A stretch of 64,000 nt of DNA from JAMHWF01 sp048500255 (GCA_048500255.1 JASNYH010000003.1:372001-436000); one strand, 5' to 3'; shown: positions 1-8,878, numbered from the stretch's first letter. Translations and numbers: made by a program. Notes: generated by a model from the letters alone, not told the origin.

Positions 1-2
1 GT

Positions 3-650
3 TTCGATCTCGTCGTGTTCGACTGGGACGGCACGCTGTTCGATTCCACCGCGCTGATCGTGCGCTCGATCCAGAATGCCTGCCGCGATGTCGGCGTCGA
101 GCAGGTGCCCGACGACCGTCAGGCTGCCTACGTCATCGGCCTCGGTCTCGAGGACGCGCTGCGCAGCGCCGTGCCGGGGCTCGCGCGCGAGCGCTATCCC
201 GAGCTCGCCCGCCGCTATCGCCACCACTATCTGGGCAGTCAGCACGAGCTGAGCCTGTTCGACGGCGCGCTGCCCATGCTGCATGCGCTGAAGGCGCGCA
301 ACCACTGGCTGGCGGTGGCCACCGGCAAGAGCCGTCGCGGCCTCGACGACGTGCTCGGGATGGTGCAGCTCAAGGGCCTGTTCGACGCCACGCGCACCGC
401 CGACGAGACGGCCTCCAAGCCCGACCCGCGCATGCTCGACGAGCTGATGGTCGAGCTCGGCGTGGCGCCCGAGCGCACGCTGATGATCGGCGACACGACG
501 CACGACCTGGCGATGGCCGAGAACGCCGGCACGGCCAGCGTCGCCGTCGCCTACGGCGCGCACGAGCCGCTGGCCTTCGCCGACCACGCGCCGCTGGCCG
601 TCGTGCATTCGACGCCCGAGCTGCACGCCTGGCTCGAACGGCATGCCTGA
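3..650 (+). CDS. HAD-superfamily phosphatase (phosphoglycolate phosphatase-like), 5' end cut by window edge
   Basis: The reading frame is open from the first bases, so the true start lies upstream of the window. The visible protein opens with FDLVVFDWDGTLFDS, HAD motif I, with the nucleophile and general-acid aspartates in DWDGT. Motif II is the Thr of ATGKS, motif III the Lys of SKPDP, and motif IV is GDTTHD. The cap insertion between motifs I and II fits the small phosphoglycolate phosphatase/PpaX/YjjG-like group that hydrolyses phosphate esters in the cytoplasm. The exact substrate cannot be told. An S49 peptidase gene follows 84 bases later on the same strand, an arrangement known near rluC in betaproteobacteria (that part is from memory of the family context). 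Confidence 0.85.
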   Translation, partial: FDLVVFDWDGTLFDSTALIVRSIQNACRDVGVEQVPDDRQAAYVIGLGLEDALRSAVPGLARERYPELARRYRHHYLGSQHELSLFDGALPMLHALKARNHWLAVATGKSRRGLDDVLGMVQLKGLFDATRTADETASKPDPRMLDELMVELGVAPERTLMIGDTTHDLAMAENAGTASVAVAYGAHEPLAFADHAPLAVVHSTPELHAWLERHA

Positions 651-734
651 GCGCGGGCGGCAGCGTCTGTTGGTATCCTTCCCCGGACACCCAGCCGCCC
701 GCTCCGGCGAGCGCTGCTCCACCGGACCGCTGCC

Positions 735-1757
735 ATGACGCCTGACGACTCGCCGCCCACCGAACCCCGCTTCTCGGCCACGTTGCCGCCGCCGGCGGGG
801 GCTTCCGCGGCCGGTGCCGCGCCGTCGCGCGCGGCACCGGGCTGGAACGGCGCGCTCGAGCAGTTCGCGCGCGACTACCTCCGCGACCGGCGCAGCGAGC
901 GGCGCTGGCGCGTGTTCTTCCGCCTCGCCTGGCTGCTGCTGTTCGCGCTCGTCGCCTGGGCGCTCGTCTCGCAGCGCGTCGGCGGCGCCGCGCCGCAGGG
1001 CCCGCACACGGCGCTGATCGAGCTGCGCGGCGAGATCTCGTCGGATTCCGAGGCCAGCGCCGAGAACATGATCGCGTCGCTGAAGTCGGCGTTCGAGGAC
1101 GCCTACTCGCGCGCCGTCGTGCTGCGCATCAACTCGCCCGGCGGCAGCCCGGTGCAGGCCGGCATCATCAACGACGAGATCCGGCGCCTGAAGGCCAAGC
1201 ACGACAAGCGCGTCTATGCCGTCGTCGACGAGGCCTGCGCCTCGGCGGCGTACTACGTCGCCGTCGCCGCCGACGAGATCTATGTCGACAAGGCGTCGAT
1301 CGTCGGCTCGGTGGGCGTGCTGATGGACGGCTTCGGTTTCACCGGCGCGCTGGATAAGCTCGGCATCGAGCGTCGGCTGATGACGGCCGGCGAGAACAAG
1401 GCCATTCTCGACCCGTTCTCGCCACTGTCGGACAAGCACCGCGCCTACATGCAGGCGATGCTCGACCAGATCCACCAGCAGTTCATCGGCGTCGTGCGCC
1501 AGGGGCGCGGCGAGCGCCTGAAGGAGACGCCCGAAACCTTCTCCGGCCTGTTCTGGACCGGCCAGAAGGCCGTCGAGCTCGGGCTGGCCGACAAGCTCGG
1601 CAACCTCGACTACGTGGCGCGCGAAGTCGTCAAGGCCGAGGAGGTCGTCGACTACACGGCCAAGGAGAACGTCGCCGAGCGGCTGGCCAAGCGCCTGGGC
1701 GCGTCGATCGGGGCCGGCGCGGTGCGCGCGCTGCGCGGCGCGGCGACGGTGCAGTGA
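735..1757 (+). CDS. S49 family signal peptide peptidase (SppA/SohB-like), membrane-anchored
   Basis: This 340-residue protein has a Pro/Ala-rich cytoplasmic N-terminus, one membrane segment at about residues 60-79 and a periplasmic S49 protease domain. The oxyanion region RINSPGGSP (131-139), the nucleophile Ser170 in ACASAAYY and the candidate catalytic Lys222 in GENKAILDPF are all present. These are the Ser/Lys dyad elements of SppA. At 340 residues it is the short, single-domain form rather than the duplicated 67K E. coli SppA. Its expected role is cleavage of leftover signal peptides in the inner membrane. The ATG is preceded by a short intergenic stretch without a strong ribosome binding site. 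Confidence 0.9.
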   Translation: MTPDDSPPTEPRFSATLPPPAGASAAGAAPSRAAPGWNGALEQFARDYLRDRRSERRWRVFFRLAWLLLFALVAWALVSQRVGGAAPQGPHTALIELRGEISSDSEASAENMIASLKSAFEDAYSRAVVLRINSPGGSPVQAGIINDEIRRLKAKHDKRVYAVVDEACASAAYYVAVAADEIYVDKASIVGSVGVLMDGFGFTGALDKLGIERRLMTAGENKAILDPFSPLSDKHRAYMQAMLDQIHQQFIGVVRQGRGERLKETPETFSGLFWTGQKAVELGLADKLGNLDYVAREVVKAEEVVDYTAKENVAERLAKRLGASIGAGAVRALRGAATVQ

Positions 1758-1775
1758 GCCCGCCCGGCGGACGAG

Positions 1776-1790
1776 TGTGAATGATTCTCG
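1776..1790 (+). promoter_or_regulatory. possible Fur-like half site upstream of bfr
   Basis: The sequence TGTGAATGATTCTCG contains AATGATTCTC, which matches one half of the usual Fur box (GATAATGATAATCATTATC type). It lies about 90 bases upstream of the bacterioferritin start. The second half is poorly conserved, so this is only suggestive. Confidence 0.25.
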
Positions 1791-1878
1791 GGCCGAACGC
1801 AGGGGCATGGGCATTGCGTTGCGCCGCCCGTCCACGCAGCGTTAGGCTGTGCCGCCGACGCAGAACAAGGAGCTTTCC

Positions 1879-2361
1879 ATGAAGGGCGACGCCAAGGTCA
1901 TCGAATACCTGAACCGCCAGCTGAAGAACGAGCTGACGGCGATCAACCAGTACTTCCTGCACGCGCGCATGCTCAAAAACTGGGGCTACGAGCGCATGGC
2001 CAAGCACGAGTACGAGGAGTCGATCGAGGAGATGAAGCACGCCGACGACATCGTCGAGCGCGTGCTCGTGCTCGAGGGTCTGCCCAACCTGCAGGACCTC
2101 GGCAAGCTGCTGATTGGCGAGAGCGTGCCCGAGATCCTCGACTGCGACCTCAAGATCGAGCGCGCGTCGCACGCCGACCTGAAGGAGGCGATCGCCCACT
2201 GCGAGACGGTGCGCGACTACGTGACGCGCGAACTGCTCGAGAAGAACCTGAAGGAGACCGAGGAGCACATCGACCACCTCGAGACGCAGATCGACCTGCT
2301 GGCGCAGGTCGGCGAGCAGAACTACCTGCAGTCGCAGATGGGCGGCGGCGCGTCGAGCTGA
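1879..2361 (+). CDS. bfr: bacterioferritin
   Basis: This 160-residue four-helix-bundle protein stores iron in a 24-mer cytoplasmic shell. The ferroxidase ligands are visible at the family's exact positions: Glu18 (NELTAINQYF), Glu51 and His54 (EEMKHAD), and the later Glu and His in the ETEEHIDHLE segment. Met52 is the inter-subunit heme ligand, so this should be a heme-binding bacterioferritin. I chose the ATG at 1879 because it is preceded by AAGGAG at good spacing and gives the canonical MKGDAKVIEYLN N-terminus; a longer in-frame extension is non-conserved. A possible Fur half site lies upstream. Confidence 0.95.
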   Translation: MKGDAKVIEYLNRQLKNELTAINQYFLHARMLKNWGYERMAKHEYEESIEEMKHADDIVERVLVLEGLPNLQDLGKLLIGESVPEILDCDLKIERASHADLKEAIAHCETVRDYVTRELLEKNLKETEEHIDHLETQIDLLAQVGEQNYLQSQMGGGASS

Positions 2362-2386
2362 GACGGCCGCTCCTTCCTCCTTCTCC

Positions 2387-3430
2387 GTGAACGCGCCCGA
2401 GCCGCAGCCGGTCACGGCCGACGTGCCGGCAGGGCTCGACGGGGCGCCGCGGCCAGCGGTGCTGAACTGCGTCGTCTACCAGGACGGCGCCAAGCTCGCC
2501 GACATCCCGATCGACGCGATCAGCGACTACCTCGAGCGCCCCGGCTGCTTCGTGTGGGTCGCGCTGCGCGACGCCACGTCCGACATGCTGGCGACGATGC
2601 AGCAGGAGTTCGACCTGCATCCGCTGGCCGTCGAGGACGCGCACCACGGCCACCAGCGGCCCAAGATCGAGGAGTACGGCAACTCGCTGTTCGTCGTGAT
2701 GCACATCGTCGAGCCGGTCGACGACGGCGAACTCGGCGTCGGCGAGATCGCCGTCTTCGCCGGCCCCAACTACGTGCTGTCGGTGCGCAACCGCAGCCGC
2801 CAGACCTTTCTCGGCGTGCGGGAGCGCAGCGAGCGCGAGCCGGCGCTGCTGCGGCTGGGCGCGGGCTTCGTGCTGTACGCGCTGATGGACGCCGTCGTCG
2901 ACCGCTACTTCCCCGTCATCGATCTGCTCGCGTCGGAGCTCGACGCGATCGAGGAGAGCATCTTCTCGAGCGAGCGCGGCGCAGCGCGCCGCACGATCGA
3001 GCGGCTGTACGCGCTCAAGCGAAAGGTGACGGTGCTGCGCCACGCCGTCGCGCCGCTGCACGAGGCGGCGGCGCACCTGCACGGCGGGCGCACCCCGGCG
3101 ATCAGCGCCGGCATGGACGCCTACTTCCGTGACGTCAGCGACCATCTCGGGCGCATCAATGCGTCGATCGACACGATGCGCGAGACGATCGGCACGGCGA
3201 CCGCCGTCAACCTGTCGATGGTGACGATCGAGGAGTCCGAGACGACCAAGCGCCTCGCCGCCTGGGCCGGCATCTTCGCCGTCGCGACGGCGTTCGCCGG
3301 CATCTGGGGCATGAACTTCGAGCACATGCCCGAGCTCGAGTGGCCGTGGGGCTACCCCGCGGCGCTCGGCGTCATCGTCGGCAGCTGCGCCTTTCTCTAC
3401 CGGCGTTTCCGCAAGGCCGGATGGCTGTGA
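2387..3430 (+). CDS. corA: CorA family magnesium/divalent cation transporter
   Basis: This 347-residue protein has a long soluble N-terminal domain, a long helix ending in the first membrane segment and the signature GMN in IWGMNFEHMPE just after it. A second membrane segment and a short basic tail (RRFRKAGWL) follow. This is the CorA pore architecture: pentameric, cytoplasmic N and C termini. The start is GTG, 25 bases after bfr, with only a weak ribosome binding site; no better in-frame start is evident. Its stop abuts the stop of the convergent cytochrome b fusion gene with no intergenic space. Substrate (Mg, Co, Ni or Zn) is not decidable by eye. Confidence 0.92.
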   Translation: MNAPEPQPVTADVPAGLDGAPRPAVLNCVVYQDGAKLADIPIDAISDYLERPGCFVWVALRDATSDMLATMQQEFDLHPLAVEDAHHGHQRPKIEEYGNSLFVVMHIVEPVDDGELGVGEIAVFAGPNYVLSVRNRSRQTFLGVRERSEREPALLRLGAGFVLYALMDAVVDRYFPVIDLLASELDAIEESIFSSERGAARRTIERLYALKRKVTVLRHAVAPLHEAAAHLHGGRTPAISAGMDAYFRDVSDHLGRINASIDTMRETIGTATAVNLSMVTIEESETTKRLAAWAGIFAVATAFAGIWGMNFEHMPELEWPWGYPAALGVIVGSCAFLYRRFRKAGWL

Positions 3431-5314
3431 TCAACGCGACGCCGACGGCGTGAACGCGTCGGAGAAGCACTGGTCTGCGCCGAGCCCGTGCTCGATGAAC
3501 GCCGGCACGGCCGCCTCGACCATCTTGACCGAGCCGCACACGTAGACCTCGTAGCCCGCCATCTCGGGGAAGTCGGCAAGCATCGCCTGGTGGACCAGTC
3601 CGTGGCGGCCGGTCCATGCGTCGGCCGGCTCGGCGTGCGACAGCACCGGCACGAAGTGGAAGTTGGCGTGCTCGCGCTGCCACTGCTCGGCCAGCCCGGC
3701 CATGTAGAGGTCGGTGGGCCGTCGCACGCCCCAGTACAGCCACATCGGCCGGTGCAGGCCGCGTGCGAAGGCGTCCTCGACGATGCTCTTGACGGGCGCG
3801 AAGCCCGTCGCGCCGGCGACAAACAGGATCGGCCGCTCGCCTTCTCGCAGGCGGAAGTCCCCCAGCGGCCCTTCGAAGCGGATCTCGTCGCCGACCTTCA
3901 TCTTCTCGAAGACGTGTGTCGTGAACAGCCCGCCCGGCACGAGGCGCACGTGCAGCTCGATCGGGCCGCCCGCGCCCGGCGCGCTGGCGAACGAATAGGC
4001 GCGGCGCTGGCCGTCGGGCAGCACGATATTGATGTACTGGCCGGCGGCGTAGTCGATGCGCTCGCCCGCCGGCAGCTCGATCGTCAGGCGCATCACGTCG
4101 GCGTTGAGCCGCTCGAGCGTGGCGATGCGGCCGACGTGGCTGCGCGCCGCCGACGTCATGCCGGCGACCTCGATCGCGATGTCCTCGAGCGGCGTGGCGC
4201 AGCACATCAGCGCCTGGCCGCGCGCGCGCAGTGCATCGGGCAGGGCGCTCGGCTGGTAAGGGCCCTGGTCGACGCGGCCGTGCACCACCGTGCACAGGCA
4301 CACGCCGCAGCCGCCGTTGCGGCACACGTAGGGCAGCTCGAGGCCCTCGCGCAGGCCCGCGTCGAGCAGCGTCTCGCCGGCGCGCACCGTGACCGGGTGC
4401 GTCGCGTCGCCGACCGTCATGTGGAACTCGCCCGCGCCGGCGCGGCGGCGCCGCGGCGGCAGCCACGGCAGCGCGAGCAGCACGAGGGTGGCGGCGCCGA
4501 GCAGTGCCCATACCTCGCCCAGCGGCCACTTGTAGAGCAGCGGGAACACGAGGAGGTAGAACCAGTCGAGCGCCAACTCCGTCGGCGAGGTGTCGAGCTG
4601 CGCCGCGCCGCCCTGGCTGAGCGCCGGATACGCGAGCGAAAGCACGAGCAGCGTCACCGTGACGGCGATCGCGATCGGCTTGGGCGGCGCCGTCTTCGCC
4701 TTGGGCACGCGCTGCACGTGGATCCACGTCAGCAGCAGCACGACGAGCGGGATGCCGATGTGCATGAATGCCAGCAGCGAGAAGAAGCGGTCGTTGACGC
4801 TGTGCGGGTAGATGAAGTTGCGCACCAGCGTGCCGCCGAAGCCGGGCAGCCAGTCGAGCCACTCGAAGCTCGCGACGATGACGAACTGCGACAGCCGGTC
4901 CCACGGCAGCATGTAGCCGTTGATGCCCGAGATGTAGACGCCCCACACCAGCGCCACGCCGGTCAGCCACGAGAAGGCGCGGAACCCGCGCAGCCGGTCG
5001 AAGGCGAAGTGACGCACCATGTGCAGCAGCATCGTCATCACCATCGCGTCCGACGCATATCGGTGCACGCTGCGCAGGATGCCGCCGGCGAACCACTGCT
5101 TGTGCGTCAGCGCCTCGACGGAGCCGTAGGCGTCGGCGACGCCGGTCTCGAAGAAGGCGTAGAGGTACAGGCCCGTGCCGAGCACCAGCCAGAACAGCCA
5201 GAACGTGATCGTGCCGAGGTGGTACAGCGGATTGAGCCGGTCGCCGAAGGCGCTGTTGAACAGCGCCTCGACGCGCATGAACAGCCACTGCAGGGCGGCT
5301 TGCAGACGTCGCAT
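3431..5314 (-). CDS. fusion: cytochrome b (bc1-type N-terminal) + [2Fe-2S] ferredoxin + FAD/NAD(P) oxidoreductase
   Basis: This 627-residue protein has three parts. Residues 1-285 form a cytochrome b-like membrane domain with the two bis-His heme pairs expected of the bc1/b6 family (His84, His98, His185, His199, spacing 14 in each pair). Residues 296-385 are a plant-type [2Fe-2S] ferredoxin with Cys331, Cys336, Cys339 and Cys371. Residues 392-627 are a ferredoxin-NADP reductase-like unit with the FAD motif RAYSFAS (438-444) and the nucleotide motif GATGFAP (501-507). The reductase half resembles phenol hydroxylase or CDP-deoxyglucose reductases. Its ATG overlaps the preceding stop as TGATG, so it is translationally coupled to the heme-copper-like gene. 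The likely job is electron transfer between NAD(P)H and membrane hemes or quinone, but the direction is inferred, not shown. Confidence 0.85.
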   Translation of the reverse strand: MRRLQAALQWLFMRVEALFNSAFGDRLNPLYHLGTITFWLFWLVLGTGLYLYAFFETGVADAYGSVEALTHKQWFAGGILRSVHRYASDAMVMTMLLHMVRHFAFDRLRGFRAFSWLTGVALVWGVYISGINGYMLPWDRLSQFVIVASFEWLDWLPGFGGTLVRNFIYPHSVNDRFFSLLAFMHIGIPLVVLLLTWIHVQRVPKAKTAPPKPIAIAVTVTLLVLSLAYPALSQGGAAQLDTSPTELALDWFYLLVFPLLYKWPLGEVWALLGAATLVLLALPWLPPRRRRAGAGEFHMTVGDATHPVTVRAGETLLDAGLREGLELPYVCRNGGCGVCLCTVVHGRVDQGPYQPSALPDALRARGQALMCCATPLEDIAIEVAGMTSAARSHVGRIATLERLNADVMRLTIELPAGERIDYAAGQYINIVLPDGQRRAYSFASAPGAGGPIELHVRLVPGGLFTTHVFEKMKVGDEIRFEGPLGDFRLREGERPILFVAGATGFAPVKSIVEDAFARGLHRPMWLYWGVRRPTDLYMAGLAEQWQREHANFHFVPVLSHAEPADAWTGRHGLVHQAMLADFPEMAGYEVYVCGSVKMVEAAVPAFIEHGLGADQCFSDAFTPSASR

Positions 5315-6765
5315 CACGCTGCGCCTCCCGTCATCGCCGCATGCGCCGGCACGCCGCGCATCGCTCGGATCGTGACGACGACCCACAGCAGCCCGCCGAC
5401 GATGGCGACGAGGCCGCCCAGCCCCATCAGGCCCATGCCGGCGATCTCGCCGGTGCTGCGCAGCACCTGGTCGGCGCCGGCGACCTTGCGCTGTACGCCG
5501 TAGCCGCCGGACCACACGAGCCCGGCGATGTGCATCAGCTGGCCCGCGCCGTACAGCGCCGGCTGCAGCGTCGCCATGCGGCCCTTCGGCGCGGCGTAGC
5601 CGAGCTGCGGCAGCAGGTGCCAGGTCAGGCCCATCAGCGCGAGCGTCACGCCGACGATGCAGCCGTGGTAGTGCGCCGGGATGCGCACGTTGGCGCCGTT
5701 GATGAACATGCCGATCAGCCCGCCCGCGGCGAACAGCGCGATCGACCAGACGAGCGCCGCGCGCAGCGGGCGCGCCGTCTCGGGCACGCGCGCCAGCGCC
5801 GGCAGCGCCAGCGCGATCGCCAGCGCGACAGGCGCGATGGCGACGCCGCCGCCCAGGCGCATCGCCCAGGTCAGCAGGTCGCGGTGCTCGACCGACGCCA
5901 CGTCGTGCGCGAGGTAGGCCCACGGCGTGACGAACACGGCGACCAGCGCCAGCGCGAACATCAGCAGCGCGATGCGCGGCGACAGGCGCAGCCGCGCGCC
6001 GCAGGCGCCGGCCAGCCACATCCACGCGACGAGCATCAGCAGCGTCCAGGTGAACTGCAGCGCGTGGCCGCCGCCCCAGAACAGGATCTCGTAGTAGGCG
6101 CGCCCGGCCAGCGACTGCGGCACGACGAGCCACGACCAGCCGAAGGCGAGCAGCGCGACGCCCGCCGACACGGCCGCCGCGTTGAGGCCGAAGCGCAGCA
6201 CGCCGTCGCCCTCGAAGCGGGCGCCGGGCTTCGTTGCTGCGGCGAGGCTGCGCAGCACGAGCACGCCGGCCGCCGCGCCGAACAGCACGAGCCCGCCGAG
6301 GAACAGCGGCCGATCGAGCACCGGGATGTAGTTGGCCATGATCGGCTCGCCGCTGCCGACGAAGGCCGCGGCCGACATCGCGAAGGCGCCGGCCGTGGCG
6401 CCGGCCAGCGCGACCCAGCCCCAGCCGACGCCGCGCGCCGAGCCGGCCAGGCTCCACAGCAGCCCGCCGAGCGCGACGAACCACACCAGCACCGACAGGT
6501 CGACGTGCACGACGAGCGCGACGCGGAAGAAGTCGACGCCCGGCAGCCAGGCGTTGACGCCCGGCGTGCGCGACAGCACGAGCAGCAGCGAGAAGAGGCC
6601 CGAGCCGATCAGCGCCGCCAGGCCGAGCAGCAGCCAGGCGCGCGCCAGCCGGCGTTGCGCTGCCGCTTGCGGCATGGCTATCGTGTAGAGCGTGCCGTCG
6701 GAGCGCGCCGGCGCGGCGCGGCGCGCGGCCGCGCCGCCGGGCAAGGTGCGGGTGAGCGTGTTCAT
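5314..6765 (-). CDS. heme-copper oxidase/NO reductase superfamily subunit I-like membrane protein (divergent)
   Basis: This 483-residue protein has about 12 hydrophobic segments. Candidate ligands are His87 (low-spin heme, HVDLSVLVWF), His234 in WGGGHALQF (helix VI copper position) and His365/His367 in IPAHYHG (high- and low-spin heme, helix X). The pair of histidines normally found on helix VII is not visible: that region reads LTWAMRLGGG, and the only histidines between helices VI and X are His287 and His294. It looks like the cbb3/NOR-like proteins annotated as cbb3-type subunit I in denitrifiers, but lacks FixO/FixP partners here. The ATG overlaps the previous gene by four bases (ATGA). 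Function (NO reductase, eNOR-like, or non-catalytic) is unresolved. Confidence 0.8.
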   Translation of the reverse strand: MNTLTRTLPGGAAARRAAPARSDGTLYTIAMPQAAAQRRLARAWLLLGLAALIGSGLFSLLLVLSRTPGVNAWLPGVDFFRVALVVHVDLSVLVWFVALGGLLWSLAGSARGVGWGWVALAGATAGAFAMSAAAFVGSGEPIMANYIPVLDRPLFLGGLVLFGAAAGVLVLRSLAAATKPGARFEGDGVLRFGLNAAAVSAGVALLAFGWSWLVVPQSLAGRAYYEILFWGGGHALQFTWTLLMLVAWMWLAGACGARLRLSPRIALLMFALALVAVFVTPWAYLAHDVASVEHRDLLTWAMRLGGGVAIAPVALAIALALPALARVPETARPLRAALVWSIALFAAGGLIGMFINGANVRIPAHYHGCIVGVTLALMGLTWHLLPQLGYAAPKGRMATLQPALYGAGQLMHIAGLVWSGGYGVQRKVAGADQVLRSTGEIAGMGLMGLGGLVAIVGGLLWVVVTIRAMRGVPAHAAMTGGAA

Positions 6766-7292
6766 TGCAGCGTGATCCCGCCTGCGGCGGGGTCGAAGTC
6801 GATGACGAGGATCTGGGCGGGCGCGAGCTTGACGACGGCCTCGCGCTGGTAGTCGAAGCCGGCGCTGCGCGCGTCGTCCTTCAGGCGCACGGCGACGCGG
6901 TGCTCGCCGGCCGGCACTTCGATGCGGTGGTAGATCGACGCCGCGCCGTCCTTCGACAGGCCCGCGGGCAGCGCGACGCGGCGCAGCGCCGGCTGACCGT
7001 CGATGTCGAGCTCGACGCTGATCGGTGAGCGCTCGCGCGGGCACACGACGGGCTTGCGCATGTTGGGCGGCAGCTTGGCGAGCTCTTCGGGCGTGAGCTT
7101 GCGGCACTCGCCGACCGGCTTGGCCTGGTGCGACAGGCTCAGCTTGATCAGCGAGCGGTCGGGCTCGAGGTGGCGATACGGAGGCCAGGCCGAGAACACG
7201 CCGACGATCAGCGCGAACAGGCCGTAGAGCAGGGCCTGGCCGAGCCAGGCGGCGGGTGACGTCTTCGTCGGCGAGATATGCGTTTCAGCCAT
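6762..7292 (-). CDS. conserved single-pass membrane protein of unknown function
   Basis: This 176-residue protein has one N-terminal membrane segment (about residues 17-36, ALLYGLFALIVGVFSAW) and a periplasmic domain predicted to be beta-rich. Two cysteines lie in VGECRKLTPEE and RKPVVCPRER. No family was recognised with certainty. It overlaps the upstream cytochrome b-ferredoxin gene by 8 bases and the downstream heme-copper-like gene by 4 bases. It is therefore almost certainly made together with them and may be an accessory subunit. FixH was considered because of the small anchored architecture, but no FixH signature was convincing. Confidence 0.8.
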   Translation of the reverse strand: MAETHISPTKTSPAAWLGQALLYGLFALIVGVFSAWPPYRHLEPDRSLIKLSLSHQAKPVGECRKLTPEELAKLPPNMRKPVVCPRERSPISVELDIDGQPALRRVALPAGLSKDGAASIYHRIEVPAGEHRVAVRLKDDARSAGFDYQREAVVKLAPAQILVIDFDPAAGGITLQ

Positions 7293-8868
7293 GGGCGGGC
7301 GATGGTACGGGAGTCGGAGTCGCGGGGCCGGCGACAGGGTCGGCCGCATCGAGCGCGGCCACGCGCTCGCGCAACGCGGCCAGCGCGGCTGCGAGCGCGG
7401 GTTCGTCGCCGCGGCCGGCGGCGACGAGGGCGAGACGCTCGCGCGACACCGACGCGCGCAGATGCGGCTCGCGCGCGCCGGCGAGGCGCTCGCCGGTCCA
7501 GCGCGTGCCGAGGCGGTACTCGCAGCCACCGTCGACGCAGGTCGCGACGAGCACGCCGGCGGCGCCATCGCGCAGCGCATACTCGACGAACGACGGCGGC
7601 AGCTGCGCCGTGCACATCAGGCCGAAGGCGGCGACGCCGGGGCCGGCCAGGCGCGTCGCGTCGGCGCCGTGCGCGCAGCCGAAGACGACGATGCGCCCCG
7701 GCACGTCGCCGAGCGTGCCGAGCGCGCGCTGCAGGTCGCGGCGCAGCGCACCGATCGGCGCCGACGGCATGTCGATGCCCGTCACCAGCTCGGCCGCGCT
7801 GCGAAACGGCGTCGACGACGGGCAGGCGCCGACGCAGATGCCGCAGCTCGCGCACAGGTCGGCGTCGACCTGCGCCATGCGTCGCGTCGCGCGCAGCGGG
7901 TGCTGCACCATCGTGACCGCGGCGTACGGGCAGTCGTCGAAGCAGCGGCTGCAGCCGTTGCAGTTGGCCGCATCGACGACGGCCACCGGCGCGCTCGCCG
8001 GCTGCGGCAGGAAGGGCAGCGCGAACAGCGCCAGCAGCGCGGCGGCGAACAGCATCCACACCGCCTCGGCCGAGGTCGCATAGACCAGCGGGTGGACGAA
8101 CAGCAGTAGCCAGTCGTAGGCCAGCGTCGCCGGCACGACGCTCACGTCGGCGGGCGCCTGGCTCATCACCGGCGCGGCCAGCGACAGCACGACGAGCGCG
8201 GCGCCGCTGGCCAGCGCCATCGGCCGCGGCGGGAACACGGCGGCACGCGCGATGCGCTGGATGTGGAACCACAGGCCGAACACCAGCAGCAGCGGCACGC
8301 CGAGGTGGATGAAGACGAACAGCGAGAACAGGCGGTCGGTGACGGCGCTGGCGGTGATGAAGTTGCGCGTCAGCGGCGATGCGAACAGCGGCAGCCGGTC
8401 GAGCCACTCGGCCGTCGCGACGGCAGAGAACTGGCCGAGCGCATCCCAGGTCAGCCAGAAACCGCCGATCGCGCTGATGAAGGCCAGCAGCACGAGCGGC
8501 ACCCCGGTCAGCCACGAATAGCGGCGGAATCCGCTGTAGCGCCCGTGCAGCGCCTCGCGCACGAGGTGCAGCCCCATCACGACGACGAAGGCGTCGGCCG
8601 CGTAGCGGTGCATGCTGCGCAGCACGCCGCCCAGCCACCACTGCTCGCGGCTCAGGCGGTCGATCGAACGCCAGGTCTCGGCGACCGAGGTGTCGAGCAC
8701 GGCATAAAGATAAATGCCGCTGACGGCGAGCAGCCAGAACAGCCAGAAGCCGAGCGCGCCGAGCTGGCGCAGCGGGTTGAGCGACGGCCCGGCCACGGCG
8801 TCGAGCGCGCGCTCGATGCGCTCCCACACGGCCAGCGCGCGCAGGCGCGTCGATCGCAGGGGAGTCAT
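7285..8868 (-). CDS. fusion: cytochrome b (bc1-type) + two [4Fe-4S] ferredoxin + MvhD/FlpD-like iron-sulfur domain
   Basis: This 527-residue protein begins with a cytochrome b membrane domain (residues 25-290) with heme ligands His87, His101, His188 and His202 at the same spacing as the neighbouring fusion. Next come two [4Fe-4S] motifs, Cys303/306/309/313 and Cys339/342/345/349. Residues 390-475 resemble the delta subunit of methyl-viologen-reducing hydrogenase (MvhD/FlpD), with Cys398, Cys419, Cys444 and Cys449 (CTAQLPPSFVEYALRDGA, then CVDGGCEYRLG). MvhD domains normally pass electrons into heterodisulfide-reductase-type bifurcating complexes. Finding one attached to cytochrome b in an NO-reductase-like operon is unusual. 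The ATG at 8868 lies 10 bases after the SCO gene. Confidence 0.85.
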   Translation of the reverse strand: MTPLRSTRLRALAVWERIERALDAVAGPSLNPLRQLGALGFWLFWLLAVSGIYLYAVLDTSVAETWRSIDRLSREQWWLGGVLRSMHRYAADAFVVVMGLHLVREALHGRYSGFRRYSWLTGVPLVLLAFISAIGGFWLTWDALGQFSAVATAEWLDRLPLFASPLTRNFITASAVTDRLFSLFVFIHLGVPLLLVFGLWFHIQRIARAAVFPPRPMALASGAALVVLSLAAPVMSQAPADVSVVPATLAYDWLLLFVHPLVYATSAEAVWMLFAAALLALFALPFLPQPASAPVAVVDAANCNGCSRCFDDCPYAAVTMVQHPLRATRRMAQVDADLCASCGICVGACPSSTPFRSAAELVTGIDMPSAPIGALRRDLQRALGTLGDVPGRIVVFGCAHGADATRLAGPGVAAFGLMCTAQLPPSFVEYALRDGAAGVLVATCVDGGCEYRLGTRWTGERLAGAREPHLRASVSRERLALVAAGRGDEPALAAALAALRERVAALDAADPVAGPATPTPVPSPAHG

Positions 8869-8878
8869 GGGCGTCGCC

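Noticed and set aside
3488..5503. Long plus-strand open frame (671 residues)
   Set aside because: It is antisense to the cytochrome b-reductase fusion, His/Arg/Val-rich with no domain; a high-GC shadow frame.
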